Positions 20,941 through 32,599 of a stretch of DNA of 64,000 nucleotides are shown here, piece by piece. The notes beneath the pieces were generated by a model. It did not search any database, was not told where the DNA came from, and saw nothing but the letters and a program-made list of their open reading frames with translations. This DNA is from Craterostigma plantagineum (Eukaryota > Streptophyta > Magnoliopsida > Lamiales > Linderniaceae), in assembly GCA_027422505.1 (NCBI GenBank), contig JAPQWV010000337.1, forward strand, positions 248,001 through 312,000, in the 5' to 3' direction. The position numbers and the translations under genes were made by a program. The first letter of the stretch is position 1, and each line of letters starts with the position of its first letter.

Positions 20941-23900
20941 TTAGCGTGTGAGTGTGTCGCGAAGCCCTAGCTTGAACTCGAAGGCGCGGAGGTTCCTTCG
21001 AAGTACCAGTCGATTAGCTATAGCGTCAATGAGCTTCGCGAACTTGGATCGGCAGAGAGGATCTTCTTCTGAAAGTATGCGGCAGATCTTCATTAGTTTG
21101 TCTTGGATGATGGTGAGCGTTCCATCCGAGAACTTTGCCACTTCAGAGCAGCGCAGCATCCTCATCTTTCCCTTATAGTTCGAGTAGGCGACCGCCGGAT
21201 CGTCTCCGTCGATCACATCGCCTTCTCGGTAGTCGTCCGCGTTCTTGAAAGATGGGCGAGTCAGATTCACCTTCTTTAGGTTGTGCTCCACCGCCATCTG
21301 CAGATCATGGGTGGCGAAGAATCTGACCTGTCGGAGCATGTGGCGTTTGATAGCCACATATCCCATGGTGACCGGTTCAGCACGTATGAGATGTCCAGAA
21401 CTTCTGAGGACGAGTCTGAACTGCTTCATGGATTCCAGCATGCTGTACAGGTCGCCCAGGCGCAGAAACTTGAAGTCCGCCTCACTGACTTCACAGTAGC
21501 TCTCATCCTGCCTCATTACCGTGAATACTGGGTAATGGACAGGTCCTTTGGACTCTTGGCGGAGGTCAGTGACTTTGCAGATGGGGGCCCGACTTATTTC
21601 CTGAGCGATGTTTTCCTCATCGGATAGCGTCCTATTTGAGCATTTGTGGCACAGAAGGCTCCATCGATAGAGCTGCTTCTTTCTCTCGCTCCAATTTTGG
21701 ATGTTCATCAGCTCGTACTCGTCGAAGGTTGTGATGATCTGCTCCTTGCGCCGCCAGATCCTCTTCCTGATCTCTTCTTGAAACGGCGCGGTTATCTTTT
21801 TGTTTTCCCACGGTGCTTCCGGTATATTCACCGTGGGTACATCCGTTTGAGCAGCAGGGGCCTCAGTTTGCTGCGCTTGGAATTGTAGGATGTTCTCGAG
21901 CTCGGCCGGTTCAGCGTCGTATTCCTCTCCGTTCTCGTCGTCTGCGGTGTTGATCGGCGTTAGCGAGGCCTCCATGAGCAGACGTCGAGCATTTTCCACC
22001 AACTTCCTAGCTGCTACTGCATCGGCGGGCGTGTATAGCCATTCATCGTTGAAGATGTAGGCTTCGATCTCGTTCTGTGCGCAGTAGACATCCTCGGAAG
22101 CCGGGTTGGAATCGATGTTGAGAGGGGTATGGCTTTGTGGTGGCGAGGGTGTAGCGTCGGAGGAGTTTGTGGATTGTGGGGATGGAATTGGTGGAGATTC
22201 TGGTGGTTCGGTTGAGGTGATGGTTTTGGCGAGGATGATTTGAGTGACGGGTGGTGTAGATGTGGTGGTGACCTCTAACGTCGATGTGACAGTCAGAGGT
22301 TCTGAAATGGTGGGTGGAGAAGGTATAGAGGTGGTCTCTAATGTCGATGTGACGATTAGAGTTTCGGAGACGGTGGTGGGTGGTGGTGAGGGTGATTTGG
22401 CTAGTGGCTCAGGGTAAATGTGATGGGATTTATGGCTAGTGGGGTGTGAGGTTTCTGCTGCGAGCGTTCGTTCAGGTACAGAGGAGGGCAGCGTCGATTG
22501 CATGAGTCCTTGGGATTGTGAGCCCAGCTGCCTATTCTCCCCCTCGCGGCGATCTTGATCATCATCTTGATCGTCGCGCCTGATCCTGCTAGACTCGCCT
22601 TTTGTGCGGCAAGTCATTGGTTGTGTGATTATTGCCTTCATTTGCCGTTCCTCCTCGTCAGGTTCCGTCATTGATTCGAAGCGAGCTCTGAGGATGTAGA
22701 AGAGCTCCTTGGCGGAAATGGCGGATAGAAGAGCCTCAGCGTCCACGTTTTGTGTAGGTGGTGGCGTCTCCGGGGCCACACCTTTGCCCTTGTCGACGGT
22801 GGACGCATCGAGACGCGCGTAGACTTTATCGAGGATAGACGCCTCAAGAGTCTTTGCAAACTCTTGAAGGCGAGTCTCTAACGCGGTCTCGGTCACGAAC
22901 TGGGGTAAGTCTAACAAGTTGGAATCACGAAGATGTCCAACTGTCACCGAATCGGAGAAGATCGCCGATCGGCCGCCCGTTTGCACAGGTCGGGAAAAGA
23001 CGGGGTTACTCAGACTTCCCGTTGGCATCATCGATGAGACAGACTCAATCGTATGATGGCCTAGGCTCACGGTTGTTGTGATGTTGGCCGTGCTAGGTCT
23101 TCCGCTCTCAGTCACAGAGACATCACCGAGCGTTCTGACAGAGTCACGAAGACTCTGTGGTGCAGTGGAAGGTGTATGTGTCCTAGAAACGTATGAAACT
23201 ATGGGGAGTGAGGGCACTAGACTCGAGGTGCATGAAGAGGATGCAGTCTGAGGCGAGGGACTGCTTGTTTCAACATCGACTATCTCCAAGTGGGATGTCG
23301 ATGGTATACGTGGCTCCTCGTGGAATGAAATATCTTCCTGTAGAGAGGAAGATAAGTGGGTTGGTGGGGTAGTTTGCGTGGTTGAGCCAGATGCCACGAC
23401 TTCTACTCGGGAGGTGAACACATCACCTCCTGTACCTACTGGTTCGGCTCGGCTTATCTGTGGCGGAGGAGGTCGATCGTGCTTTTGTTTCGATCGGCGC
23501 TCCGTGGGGCGGCTTACGTCATCCTCTCGCGACCGTTTTTTCGGAGCGCGTGTGGAAGAGGATGCAGCGCGACTCGAGGACTTTTTGGAGGTGGTGGTGG
23601 GGTTTTGGCTAGTCCCGGGGTTGGGAGCAGTGGGGTTGATCTGCTCCGTAGGGACAGTGGATAGTGGTCTGGGGCTTTCTCGGAAAGAGGCGGTTGATAT
23701 GCGATATTCGCGGACGTGTGGATTTGTCTGGTCGGCGTAGGCGAGAACTTCGTCCGGAATTATCATTGCGTTTCGATCCTTCGCCGGGGTGTTTTTCTTG
23801 GCGAACTTCTCGACTGTTGGGATGGCGAAGTGTTCGGCTGCCGGCCGCATGCGAATGCTGGTGGAGTGCATGCGGAAGTGTCTGATGAAGGCTGGGAGCC

Positions 23901-24656
23901 ACCGCATGTAAGAGATGAAGCGGTTAGTGACTCCCTTTGCGACTTCCCGGTCGCAACGTTGGATCATCGCGACGAGATCCATCCAGATGATATCCGCGTA
24001 GTTGTACTTCCGGTTGTGGGTGATGCCGGTTAGGATGGTGAGGATCTGAAGATTTTCGCGGTCCTGACCGGCATGCTTTCCTGACAAGCACTTGTTCACC
24101 AGCAGGTACAGTGTTCGCCAAGGTTGAGGTAGGTTGCGGGTGGTGACTTCACTGAGGACAAGTGAGCCCTTCTTCTTCTTGGTATCAGGTTGATAGCCCA
24201 GTCGGTCAATGTCTTCAATAAGTTGATCGTGCGTTGGTAGTGGGTCATAGGGTGAGTAGACAGGGAGTTGAAGCACTTCTTGCACTATTTTGCGATTGAG
24301 GACCACCGTTTCTTGATCAATTTGGGCGGATAGGTTTTTGGCAAGATGGAGTGGTCCCGCTATCTGCAGTGTATGCCAGAATTGTTGAAGGTACACCTGT
24401 GCTTCTGGCTCGCCATGTGTAAGGCGTGGCGAAGTGGGTGCCCTTTGAGGATTTCTATGATGACGGGGGCATCGCACCGAAAGCTCTGCAGGTCCACCAT
24501 GTAGTTGTTGGGAATCAAGGCCGCCCATTGACTCGTTGGGAAGATCTCATCGGTTGGTGGGACATATGTACGTGTGTTGAGTTCGATGCGAGTGACATCT
24601 CTTTGTATTGCGACGGCCTCAAGTGCTTCAAGTGCTTCGCGATTTGTGTTAGTCAT
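20941..24656 (-). CDS. very large extra ORF after pol, function unknown (one frame break near 24425)
   Basis: From about 20941 to 24528 one frame of 1,195 codons is open. The natural start is probably further upstream, near 24656 (MTNTNREALEALEAV), because a second frame there continues the same protein: ILKGHPLRHAL in one frame and THGEPEAQVYLQQFW in the other, separated by one missing A. The first 230 residues resemble the extra domain of other large plant Copia elements (FW, aromatic and VVLNRKIVQEVLQL blocks). About residues 270-830 are low complexity, rich in Ser, Thr and Pro. The last 300 form a second globular-looking part (WRRKEQIITTFDEYEL, FKLGLRDTL). I see no signal peptide or clear membrane segment, so an envelope role rests on position alone. 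It lies between RNase H and the polypurine tract. Confidence 0.7.
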
Positions 24657-24683
24657 ATCTGTGCTTGTCAGAAATTGTAGCAC

Positions 24684-26391
24684 GGTTAGTACAGATTAAG
24701 TTGTGAAAATAATACAACAAGACATAGAATTGAAGCAAATAAGGGAAATTTTCGCGAAAATGTTTATAGGAGATGAGAATATGTGCTAAGTAAGACACAT
24801 AGTCATGAAAAAGAAAATTTGCAATTTGTGTAAGATTTCGCATGTTAGGGAAAACTTTCGCAGATTATAATACGTTGAAATGTCGAGGAAATTGTCGCAT
24901 TTTTGGAAAATTTCGTATGTATGAAAGAAATTTCGCATGTAAGCAAAACTTTCGCATATAAGGATGCAAATAGGGAAATTTTCGCATATATGAATTTTTG
25001 CTTATAAGGTAAATTTTCGCAAGTTTAAGCGATTTCACATTCTGAGTCAAATTTCGCATATAATTGAAAATTTCGCAAGTTATATGAAAGTTTCGCGGAA
25101 GGAAAAAGCTTTATGCATTGAGAAATTTTTCGTGTTTCACTGTGGTTGCGAAGGAGTGGAGATGCGAAAGTATGTAGTATGAAGTGATGTGTTATAAGAT
25201 TTTCGCGGGGTGACACTCACTGTAGCAGAGAAAGTATTGACGTGAATAATAAAAAGTTTCTCAGATAAACTTTCGCGGGACTTCACATACTGTAGCAGCG
25301 AAAAAAAGTTAAATTTATGTAAATTCTCGAATGAAAGTTTCGCATTTCCTTAGTCACTGTAGCAGCGAAATTTTAGCGCTGGAAATTTCTCGGATAAAAT
25401 TTCGCGGAACCTCACTCACTGTAGTAGCGAAACTTTCAATCGTAAGAAATTTCTCGGAAAAATTTTCGCGGAACTGTCCTCACTGTAGCAGCGAAAATTA
25501 ACGTTTTAAAGCAAATTTTTTCTTGAGAATTTTCGCGGTGAAGAACACAGTGCGAAAGCAGCGAAACGACGCAATGATTTTAGCCTTAGACCTACTCAAA
25601 TCTCAACCAAAAAGCTATAATCTGGGCTGAATCGACTCGTAATTGAATGGGCAATGCATATTTGGGGATATTAAACATAAAGAACGAAGCATGCATTCGA
25701 TTCAGAGCCGATAAAATTTAGGCGTAACCTAACAGATTTAATCTATACGAGGCAAAACAGGATAAAATGAGTGAAAATTGACTTGTTTGAGGCGTATTTA
25801 TACCGAACAGCTGATTAGCGACAATTTGAGAGCAGTTTTGACGACGAATCGATGCGGGGAGTTGCGAAATTTTTAAGAAAGGGGTTGCGGAGGTTTTGAA
25901 TTTTCTCGGGAATTTTAGGATAGTGAATAACGTTAAGGGTTTTGGGGTTTTAGGGGTTTTAGGCACTGTTCATGCGAAATTTTGTGTAAATGGGCCGAAA
26001 TTCATGGGCTTGGTCAAAGCTGGGTCTAGATATGATTTTCGCGGGCTTGGTCAAAATTGGGTCCAATTGAGACTCAATTGGTCCAATTTTGACCTTGTTT
26101 GACCAGAAATTTTAAAATTCAACCCAAAACATTTTAATCAGTCCAAATTTTGACTCAATTTGACCAAACTTTAAAATTTCAACCCAAAATTTTTTTTTAT
26201 TATTTATAAAGGCAAAATCAGAAACCCCCCCTTAATCTAAAAATCCCTTTTTACATAATGGAAAAATCAGACGCTCCCCCTTAATCGAAAACTCCCCCTC
26301 AAAAGACATAATCAAGGAGACACATAGAAAATGGAGTGAAGTGAAAAGGAAATATGTACACTTTATCAAAGTTCATGTAGGGGTCGATAGA
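24684..26391 (-). other. non-coding segment between RNase H and the extra ORF, rich in TTTCGC motifs
   Basis: About 1.7 kb without coding capacity. 24740-25130 has many single TTTCGCA/TTTCGCG motifs. 25201-25566 is a regular hairpin array (separate entry). 25600-26340 is AT-rich, with two-fold repeated phrases such as TTTTGACCAA and CCCCCTTAATC near 26235 and 26275. Confidence 0.6.
25201..25566. repeat. array of six TTTCGC...GCGAAA hairpins with about 66-bp period
   Basis: Inverted repeats TTTCGC-N21-GCGAAA, each 33 bp, begin at 25271, 25338, 25400 and 25464. A weaker copy starts at 25201 (right arm GAGAAA) and a longer variant at 25531-25566. The loops share CACTGTAGCAG next to the right arm. 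Between the units lie ATTTCTCGG motifs. Steps between starts are 70, 67, 62, 64 and 67 bases. The array is in the 3' non-coding part of the 13.6-kb Copia element; the function is unknown. Confidence 0.85.
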
Positions 26392-28376
26392 TCACAACGG
26401 AAGATTCAACATGCCCAACATAGTCACAAGGTGTTGGAATCGTTTGACATCCAACGGTTTTGTAAAAATGTCGGCCAGTTGATCTTCGGTTGTGACGTAG
26501 TGCAGTTCAATCGTCCCTTGTTCGACATGTTCTTTGATGAAATGGTGACGAATGTCTATGTGTTTTGTTCTCGAGTGATGTACCGGATTACTCGTCATCG
26601 CTATCGCACTCTTTGAGTCACAATAAATGGGAATTTTATCGACATGAATATTAAAATCTCGTAGTTGGGTTCTCATCCACAAAAGCTGTGAACAACAACT
26701 AGCAGCGGCGACATACTCTGCCTCCGTTGACGAAGTTGAGACACAGTTTCGTTTTCGAGACGACCAACTTACGAATTTACCGCCCAAGAAGTGTGCAGCT
26801 CCAGAGGTGCTTTTCCGATCCATCTTGCATCCAGCGTAATCCGAGTCAGAGAATCCAACCAGCTTGAAGTCCGATTGAGTGGGGTACCACAAACCCAGAT
26901 TGGGTGTTCCTTTGAGATAGCGGAGAATCCTTTTGACAGCAGTGAGGTGGGATTCCTTAGGTGTAGCCTGGAACCGAGCGCAGATTCCTGTCGAGAGAAC
27001 GATATCCGGTCGACTAGCAGTGAGGTACAGAAGAGATCATATTATCCCTCGATAGATGGTTTGGTCAACAGGAGCACCAGATGGGTCCGCGTCGGGTCGA
27101 CCAGAGGGAGACATAGGTGTTGCAGCAGTCTTAGCATCCTTCATTCCATATTTCTCGAGGATGTCATGGATGTATTTGGACTGGTTGATGAAGATTCCGT
27201 CGGGGAGTTGCTTTACTTGAAGACCAAGAAAATCATACTCATTTCAAACTTCTCCTTCATTAGTTCTGCGAACTCTTCACATAGTTGTGGTTTAGTTGAT
27301 CCGAAAATAATGTCATCGACATATATCTGTACGATCATGATGTCCGGGCCACTCCGCTTGGTGAAGAGGGTAGTATCCAGAGATCCTTTCTTGAATCCAG
27401 ACTGAACGAGGAAATCTGAAAGGACGTCATACCAAGCTCGGGGAGCCTGTTTTAGTCCGTAGAGAGCCTTGTAGAGTCGATAAACGTGATGAGGAAACTC
27501 TTCTCTCAAGAACCCTTCAGGTTGATCGACGTACACTTCTTCTTTGAGAAATCCAGTCTTCACGTCCATTTGGTAGACATTGAAGTTCTTGTGAGCAGCA
27601 AATGCAAGAAACATTCGTATTGCTTCGATCCTGGCGATGGGGGCAAAAGTTTCATCGTAGTCGATGCCCTCTTGTTGGTTGTACCCCTTGGCCACAAGTC
27701 TTGCTTTATTGCGGATGACAACACCGTCTTCATCCTTTTTGTTCTTGAAGATTCATTTCGTGCCGATAATGGATCTGTTGTGAGGGCGTGGTACGAGTTT
27801 CCAGACTTGTAAACGTTCAAACTGATTTATTTCCTCCTGCATTGCAATCAGCCAATCAGGATCATTGAGAGCTTCAGCTACTCGTGATGGTTCAGCTTGA
27901 CTGAGATAGCAAGCGAACAGACTTTCATTCATCGTAGCCGAACGCGTTGAGACACCGGATGTGGGATCCCCAATAATCTGGTCTGTAGGATGAAAGCGAG
28001 CCCAAAGTGGTACATTTGTCTGTGAGCAGCTGGCCGCATTTGCATCTATTGGAGGCTCATTAGATTGAGGTCCGGTGTCCGAAGAAGAGATCTCAACCGT
28101 GGTAGATTGAGAGGGTTCAGCATCAGAATCAGCAATGTTCCCAGGGTTGGGTAAAATGTCGTCTTCGTTGAGGTTGAGATCATCCAAGTTTGGCGGGACG
28201 ACATCATTGCCGATAGCTGGTGGTGTTGGTGGAGTGGGTGCAGCGGTAGGTTGAGTGGTGGCGACGGGAGTCTTGGGGACTGGATAGAAGTACTCGAAGA
28301 GCAGATCGAGATCCAGTTCACCAGAATTGCCCTCGGATGAGGAAGTTCCCGCCGTTGAAGGTTGACCTTTCGTCAA
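26392..28376 (-). pseudogene. Copia reverse transcriptase and RNase H of the 13.6-kb element, frameshifted
   Basis: 28376-27753 is a Pro/Ser-rich linker ending in the RT start (DWLIAMQEEINQFERLQVWKLVP). 27695-27213 holds RT ([34 protein letters not shown], catalytic [11 protein letters not shown]). The usual D-V-K-S-A-F-L-N-G-F-L-K block here reads [10 protein letters not shown], an in-frame loss of four residues. The frame breaks near 27740, near 27220 and again before RNase H, which is at 26892-26392 (FSDSDYAGCKMDRKSTSG, STEAEYVAAASCCSQ, CDSKSAIAM, HIDIRHHFIKEH, LADIFTKPL). Confidence 0.9.
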
Positions 28377-29650
28377 CGACTGAAGAAGTCCTGGTTCTGG
28401 ACATTTGTGCTTTCAATGACAGATCGTTTCTCCTTAAGATAGACTCTGTATGACTTCGAGTTTAGCGAATAACCAACAAAGATTCCTTCGAGTGCTTTTG
28501 GATCAAGCTTCCCAAGATGTTGGCGATCGTTGGCAACAAAACATCGGCATCCGAAAACCCTTAGATAAGATATATCTGGTATACGACGGTTGTTCAACAT
28601 CTCGTATGGAGTGCGGTTGAATCTCTTGTGGATGGAAGCCCGGTTCCGCGTGTAACAGACCGTTTGAATAGCTTCGCCCCAAAGAGAGTGAGGAAGGCCG
28701 GATTGGATGAGGAGAGTCCTAGCTGCTTCAACTAGTGTTCTATTCTTACGCTCAACGACACCATTTTGTTTCAGTGTCTTCACAGCTGAGAATTGCTGGG
28801 TGATGCCCTGAGTGGCATAGAAATCACCGAGTTTCTTATTCTTAAACTCAGTTCCGTTGTCAGTTCTGATAATCCGAACCTTCTGTTGATGGAGAGTTTG
28901 GGACGTAACAACAAACTCGATAATTATATCAGGAACTTCATCCTTTGTACGAATGAGTTTCGTCCATGTGTAGCGTGAAAAATCGTCGACAATCACAAGA
29001 ATATACCGTCTTCCTCCGAGTGTGACCGTAGGCATTGGGCCACATAGATCCATATGTAAGAGCTCGAGGATGAGCTTAGAGGATGGTGTTTCCTTGGATA
29101 TGTGAGACGATCGCTTCATCTTCCCCAATTCACAGGCAGAGCAGAGGTGTTCCTTATGATATGTTAGTTGGGGTAGACCGTTGACGAGTTTATTCTGACG
29201 CAGTTTGTTGATAGTCTTGAAATTGAGATGTGAAAGACGTCGGTGCCATAGATCATTCAACTTAGGTGCAGCCCGAGAGAGAAGGCATACTGGTCGAGAG
29301 GTCGTGAGATTGAGTACGTAGAGGTGAGACGTGCGCGTTCCAGAAAGAAGTGGCAGTCCCGAGGCATCTATAATGCTGCAGATGTCAGATTCGAAGAGAA
29401 CCTTGTATCCTTTGTCGCAGAAACGACCAATGCTGAAGAGATTGTAGCTCAAACTCTCAACGTAAGAGATGCCCTTGATCGTCAGTTTGTCATGGACGAG
29501 ATCACCAGTTCCGAGAATTGGCGCCATTTGACTGTTTCCGAAGGAGACCCTTCCGAGATAGCGCTCGGAGAAGTTGCTCAGCAGTTCCTTGTTCCCCGTC
29601 ATGTGTGTGGAGCAACCCGAGTCTAGATACCACACATGACAGACCTGCAA
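28373..29650 (-). CDS. Copia protease and integrase of the 13.6-kb element
   Basis: An unbroken 425-codon frame. The protease motif is VWYLDSGCSTHMTG (catalytic DSG). The integrase zinc motif is WHRRLSHLNF ... CSACELGK. The integrase core shows HMDLCGP, VDDFSRYTW, RTDNGTEF and NGVVERKNRTL, so all three acidic catalytic residues (D, D, E) are present. The C-terminal part contains LRVFGCRCFV and GIFVGYS. Integrase joins the cDNA to host DNA in the nucleus. This is the only pol part of the element with an intact frame; RT downstream is damaged. Confidence 0.88.
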   Translation of the reverse strand: MQVCHVWYLDSGCSTHMTGNKELLSNFSERYLGRVSFGNSQMAPILGTGDLVHDKLTIKGISYVESLSYNLFSIGRFCDKGYKVLFESDICSIIDASGLPLLSGTRTSHLYVLNLTTSRPVCLLSRAAPKLNDLWHRRLSHLNFKTINKLRQNKLVNGLPQLTYHKEHLCSACELGKMKRSSHISKETPSSKLILELLHMDLCGPMPTVTLGGRRYILVIVDDFSRYTWTKLIRTKDEVPDIIIEFVVTSQTLHQQKVRIIRTDNGTEFKNKKLGDFYATQGITQQFSAVKTLKQNGVVERKNRTLVEAARTLLIQSGLPHSLWGEAIQTVCYTRNRASIHKRFNRTPYEMLNNRRIPDISYLRVFGCRCFVANDRQHLGKLDPKALEGIFVGYSLNSKSYRVYLKEKRSVIESTNVQNQDFFSR

Positions 29651-29653
29651 TCA

Positions 29654-32591
29654 TTAGCAAATGTTGGGTCCCCGATTACTGACGGGGCATTCTTGTGATA
29701 CAAGTAAAATTTTCATGCGCTTAATGGGAAATGTGGATTCTAAATCAGATTGGGTTGATTCTAATTTAGCTTTCCCTTTGTCGTTTGTTTGATTAGGCGG
29801 GATTGTGGTTTTTCTAACCCATATTTTCCTAATTCGTGCTTGCATGTATGGCGCCGTATACATGAATTGACGTGGGTAACGTGGTTGTTGTTTTCGTGCT
29901 TCGATTTTGGTCGCCTTTGGCTTGCGAGTAGTAGGTGAGTTTGCGTTTGACGATGAGAGACGTTTTCGCTTGACCTTAGGTTTTGGCGAGAGGGGAGAAT
30001 TCCAAGACGTCGTAGAGAAGGTTCGCTTGCGAGGTCGGAGTGTTGCGTGTTCATGTGTTTCATATTCATGAAAACGTGGGAGAACAAAATCATTGCAGCA
30101 GCACATCGACATAAGTTTGGTAAAAGAAAGATAAGTTTTAGTAACATAATTGTCTACGACCTTAGGATAATGGGATTCAGTACATAGAGAGGAAGGATGA
30201 ATATAGGATGATTTTTTCTTCTTGTCATCGAAGAGTGGATTCGCCTTTATCTGATACGGACTGCCTTTCAGAGACGTCGAACTCACATTCCCTGTATCCA
30301 TAAGAATACTAGAGTTAGTGTTAGAACATATGTCAGCTTCAGGAGTCATTTTCGCCGTCCTCTTACATTTTCATGTTTGAGAATCGGGTACTTGACTCGA
30401 TGTGGAGGGATAGTTCGTATTGGGAAATTTTTCTAGTGTGTAGATTTTGCTAAGTAGCTCATCTCGCTCTTTTGCAAAGGCCTTCCTTTCTACTTCTAGT
30501 TGTCGTTCTAGTTCTGCTATGAGTAGTAGTTTCTTTGGGATGTAAGTTCGAGAGAGCACATCTTGAAAAGCATCTTCCTGATCTTTGTTTGGGAGTAAGG
30601 TTTCGACATCCTCCGAGAGTGAGGATACCTCAGTCTTATCTCTATTGTTCAATTCAGTGTAGTCATACGCGATTTCTGCCCAATGAATGTTCTGTTCTCT
30701 TGTTTCTTCTGTGATGGCAGTGGAGGATGATCTCACAAATGGCTTAAGCTGCGGGGGAGCACCATTTCTTGTTTGCAAGAACGCAGTGTTGCACATGTTA
30801 TATCTTTTAACTGTTAGCGGTGTTGGATTGCAATTGCTAGACAGTCCGATCCCCCCCCCCCGAGCGTTGTAGAATTCTGTTTCCACTGGTTGGTTCAATA
30901 GGCATAATATGCGTGAGTTTTCGTTTCTAAGGTGAAGTTGCTCTTCAAGTTCTTTCACCTTGCGGTATAGCCTAACTCTTTCCTTCGTAAGCAGTTCATT
31001 TTGGGAGGCCGTCAGGAGGCGAGAAGTTTCACATGAACTAATGGCTAGTGTAGTTTCCTTAACCTTAGTCTCACTTTGTTTGTTCTTGCTTTGCAGACGT
31101 TTGACTAAAGCTTCAGAGGCCATTAGACGTTCGTTTGCACAGGCAAGTTCTTCTACTTTTAGACTAAGTAAGGCATAGTTGTTTTCAAATTTTAGCTTAA
31201 GTTCATCATAATCCCTAGCATCTACGGTGGGTTTCTTAATGGTGTGTCGGTGAGTAAACACATCATCGAGGTGTGAGATTCGTACCTCAGTCTCAGCGTT
31301 GGTAGGAGTATTAGCTGTGTTTTCACCGGTGTGACCCATCTCCTCGTCCTCGTCATGTTCGACGAGCCTCGCCATGCAGCAATCTTCATCCTTAGGCTCC
31401 TCGTCTTCTGAAGTGTCATTCACCCATTCAGCTTCTTCGGTGAGTAGAACTTTCCCACTTTCCACCTTGCGGGTCATTCTGGCCTTACGGTCGTAGTAGC
31501 CGGAGTCCTTCACGCGTGGGGCGTGGCATTCTTTGGCAAAGTGCCCCATCTTTCCACACCGAAAGCACTTCACGGACTTTTGAGGTGCGGAGTCCTCTTC
31601 TTTCTTTGTTGGCTTGGCTTCCTCTGTGGGAGTGGTCTTTTTGATGCCGCTATAGGTTCTTTGGCGATTGGAAGAGGATGAGGATTTTTTCCCGATCTTC
31701 TTTGAGACCAACTTAGTGAGCATTGCCAGTTGCTTGCGTATATCACGAACATCTTCGTCTGATTCTGTATCAGCTTCGGATCCTGAAGAGGTGTCAGATA
31801 CAACAGCTGGTAGCTTCCCTTTGTTCTGTCTTAGTGGTGGAAGATCGTTCATTGGTTTTGTTTGAGAGGAGGGCCAGTGGGTTGACTCGAGTGTTGGTGG
31901 ACTGAGGTTGCACGTATGGAGCATAGGCAGACAGACTGTCATAAAGAGCATGGATGGAAGTATTGGAGAGGTTCTTACTCTGAATCATCATCACGATTGC
32001 ATTGCCCCATTGTGGTTTGAGGCTACCAAGAAAGCGGTTGTTGATATCGAATTTGTCCCTCGAGATCCTGGCTTTCTTGAGTTCATTGATGACCTTCAGG
32101 TATCTGAGGTACGTGTCACGCAGCTCCTCTCCTTCGTAGGCTTGGAAGTGTTCATACTGTGAGAGACAGGCTGATTTCCTCCCTTGAGCACTTTCAGTTG
32201 TGCCTGCCATGATTTCTACGAGTTCATCCCATATTTCTTTAGCACTTGTGCAGCACTCGATGTGAGCATAGACTTCGTTGCCCATAGCCTGGAAGAGGTA
32301 TCCTTTGGCAGTCTCGTCGGCCTGTACGCGAGCTAGTTCATCCTCATTGATGGGACCTCTTGGAGTGCGGCGTTCATCCATGGGAGGGTTTGCGTTTGGC
32401 TGTACAGGGATGATTGTCCAGAACTGTGCTGGGCCGTTGAAGATGGAGTCCAGAAGATATTGAGAGAGTGGTGCGCCTTTGTTCCTGATGAACGTGAGGA
32501 ACCGGTTTGTCCATATGCTGTAGTCGCCTTGTCGCAGCATCGGAGGCCTGGTGTCGGAGCCCACTGTGGAGATGTCATTCGTGGTAGACAT
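29654..32591 (-). pseudogene. Copia gag with zinc knuckle of the 13.6-kb element, frameshifted
   Basis: The start at 32591 (MSTTNDISTVGSD) leads into a UBN2-type gag (GDYSIWTNRFLTFIRN, AKEIWDELVEIM, YEHFQAYEGEELRDTYLRYL). The frame is lost between about 31900 and 31794 and continues in 31951-30371, with acidic and coiled-coil parts and the CCHC knuckle CFRCGKMGHFAKEC. It breaks again near 30360, and 30349-29654 is a basic linker towards protease. A run of 12 C on the + strand (30851-30862) lies inside the coding part (Gly-Gly-Gly) and is prone to slippage. Confidence 0.85.
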
Positions 32592-32599
32592 GGTCGGTG

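Noticed and set aside
20948..23902. Plus-strand frames of 60-120 codons across the extra ORF
   Set aside because: Shadows of the minus-strand ORF; GC-rich codon use keeps other frames open.
20941..24656. Calling the extra ORF an envelope gene
   Set aside because: Only its place after pol supports this. I see no signal peptide, no clear membrane segment and no cleavage site.
25201..25566. CRISPR-like regular repeats
   Set aside because: Spacing is regular, but the units are hairpins inside a plant Copia element; there are no unique spacers between identical repeats, no cas genes, and the genome is eukaryotic.
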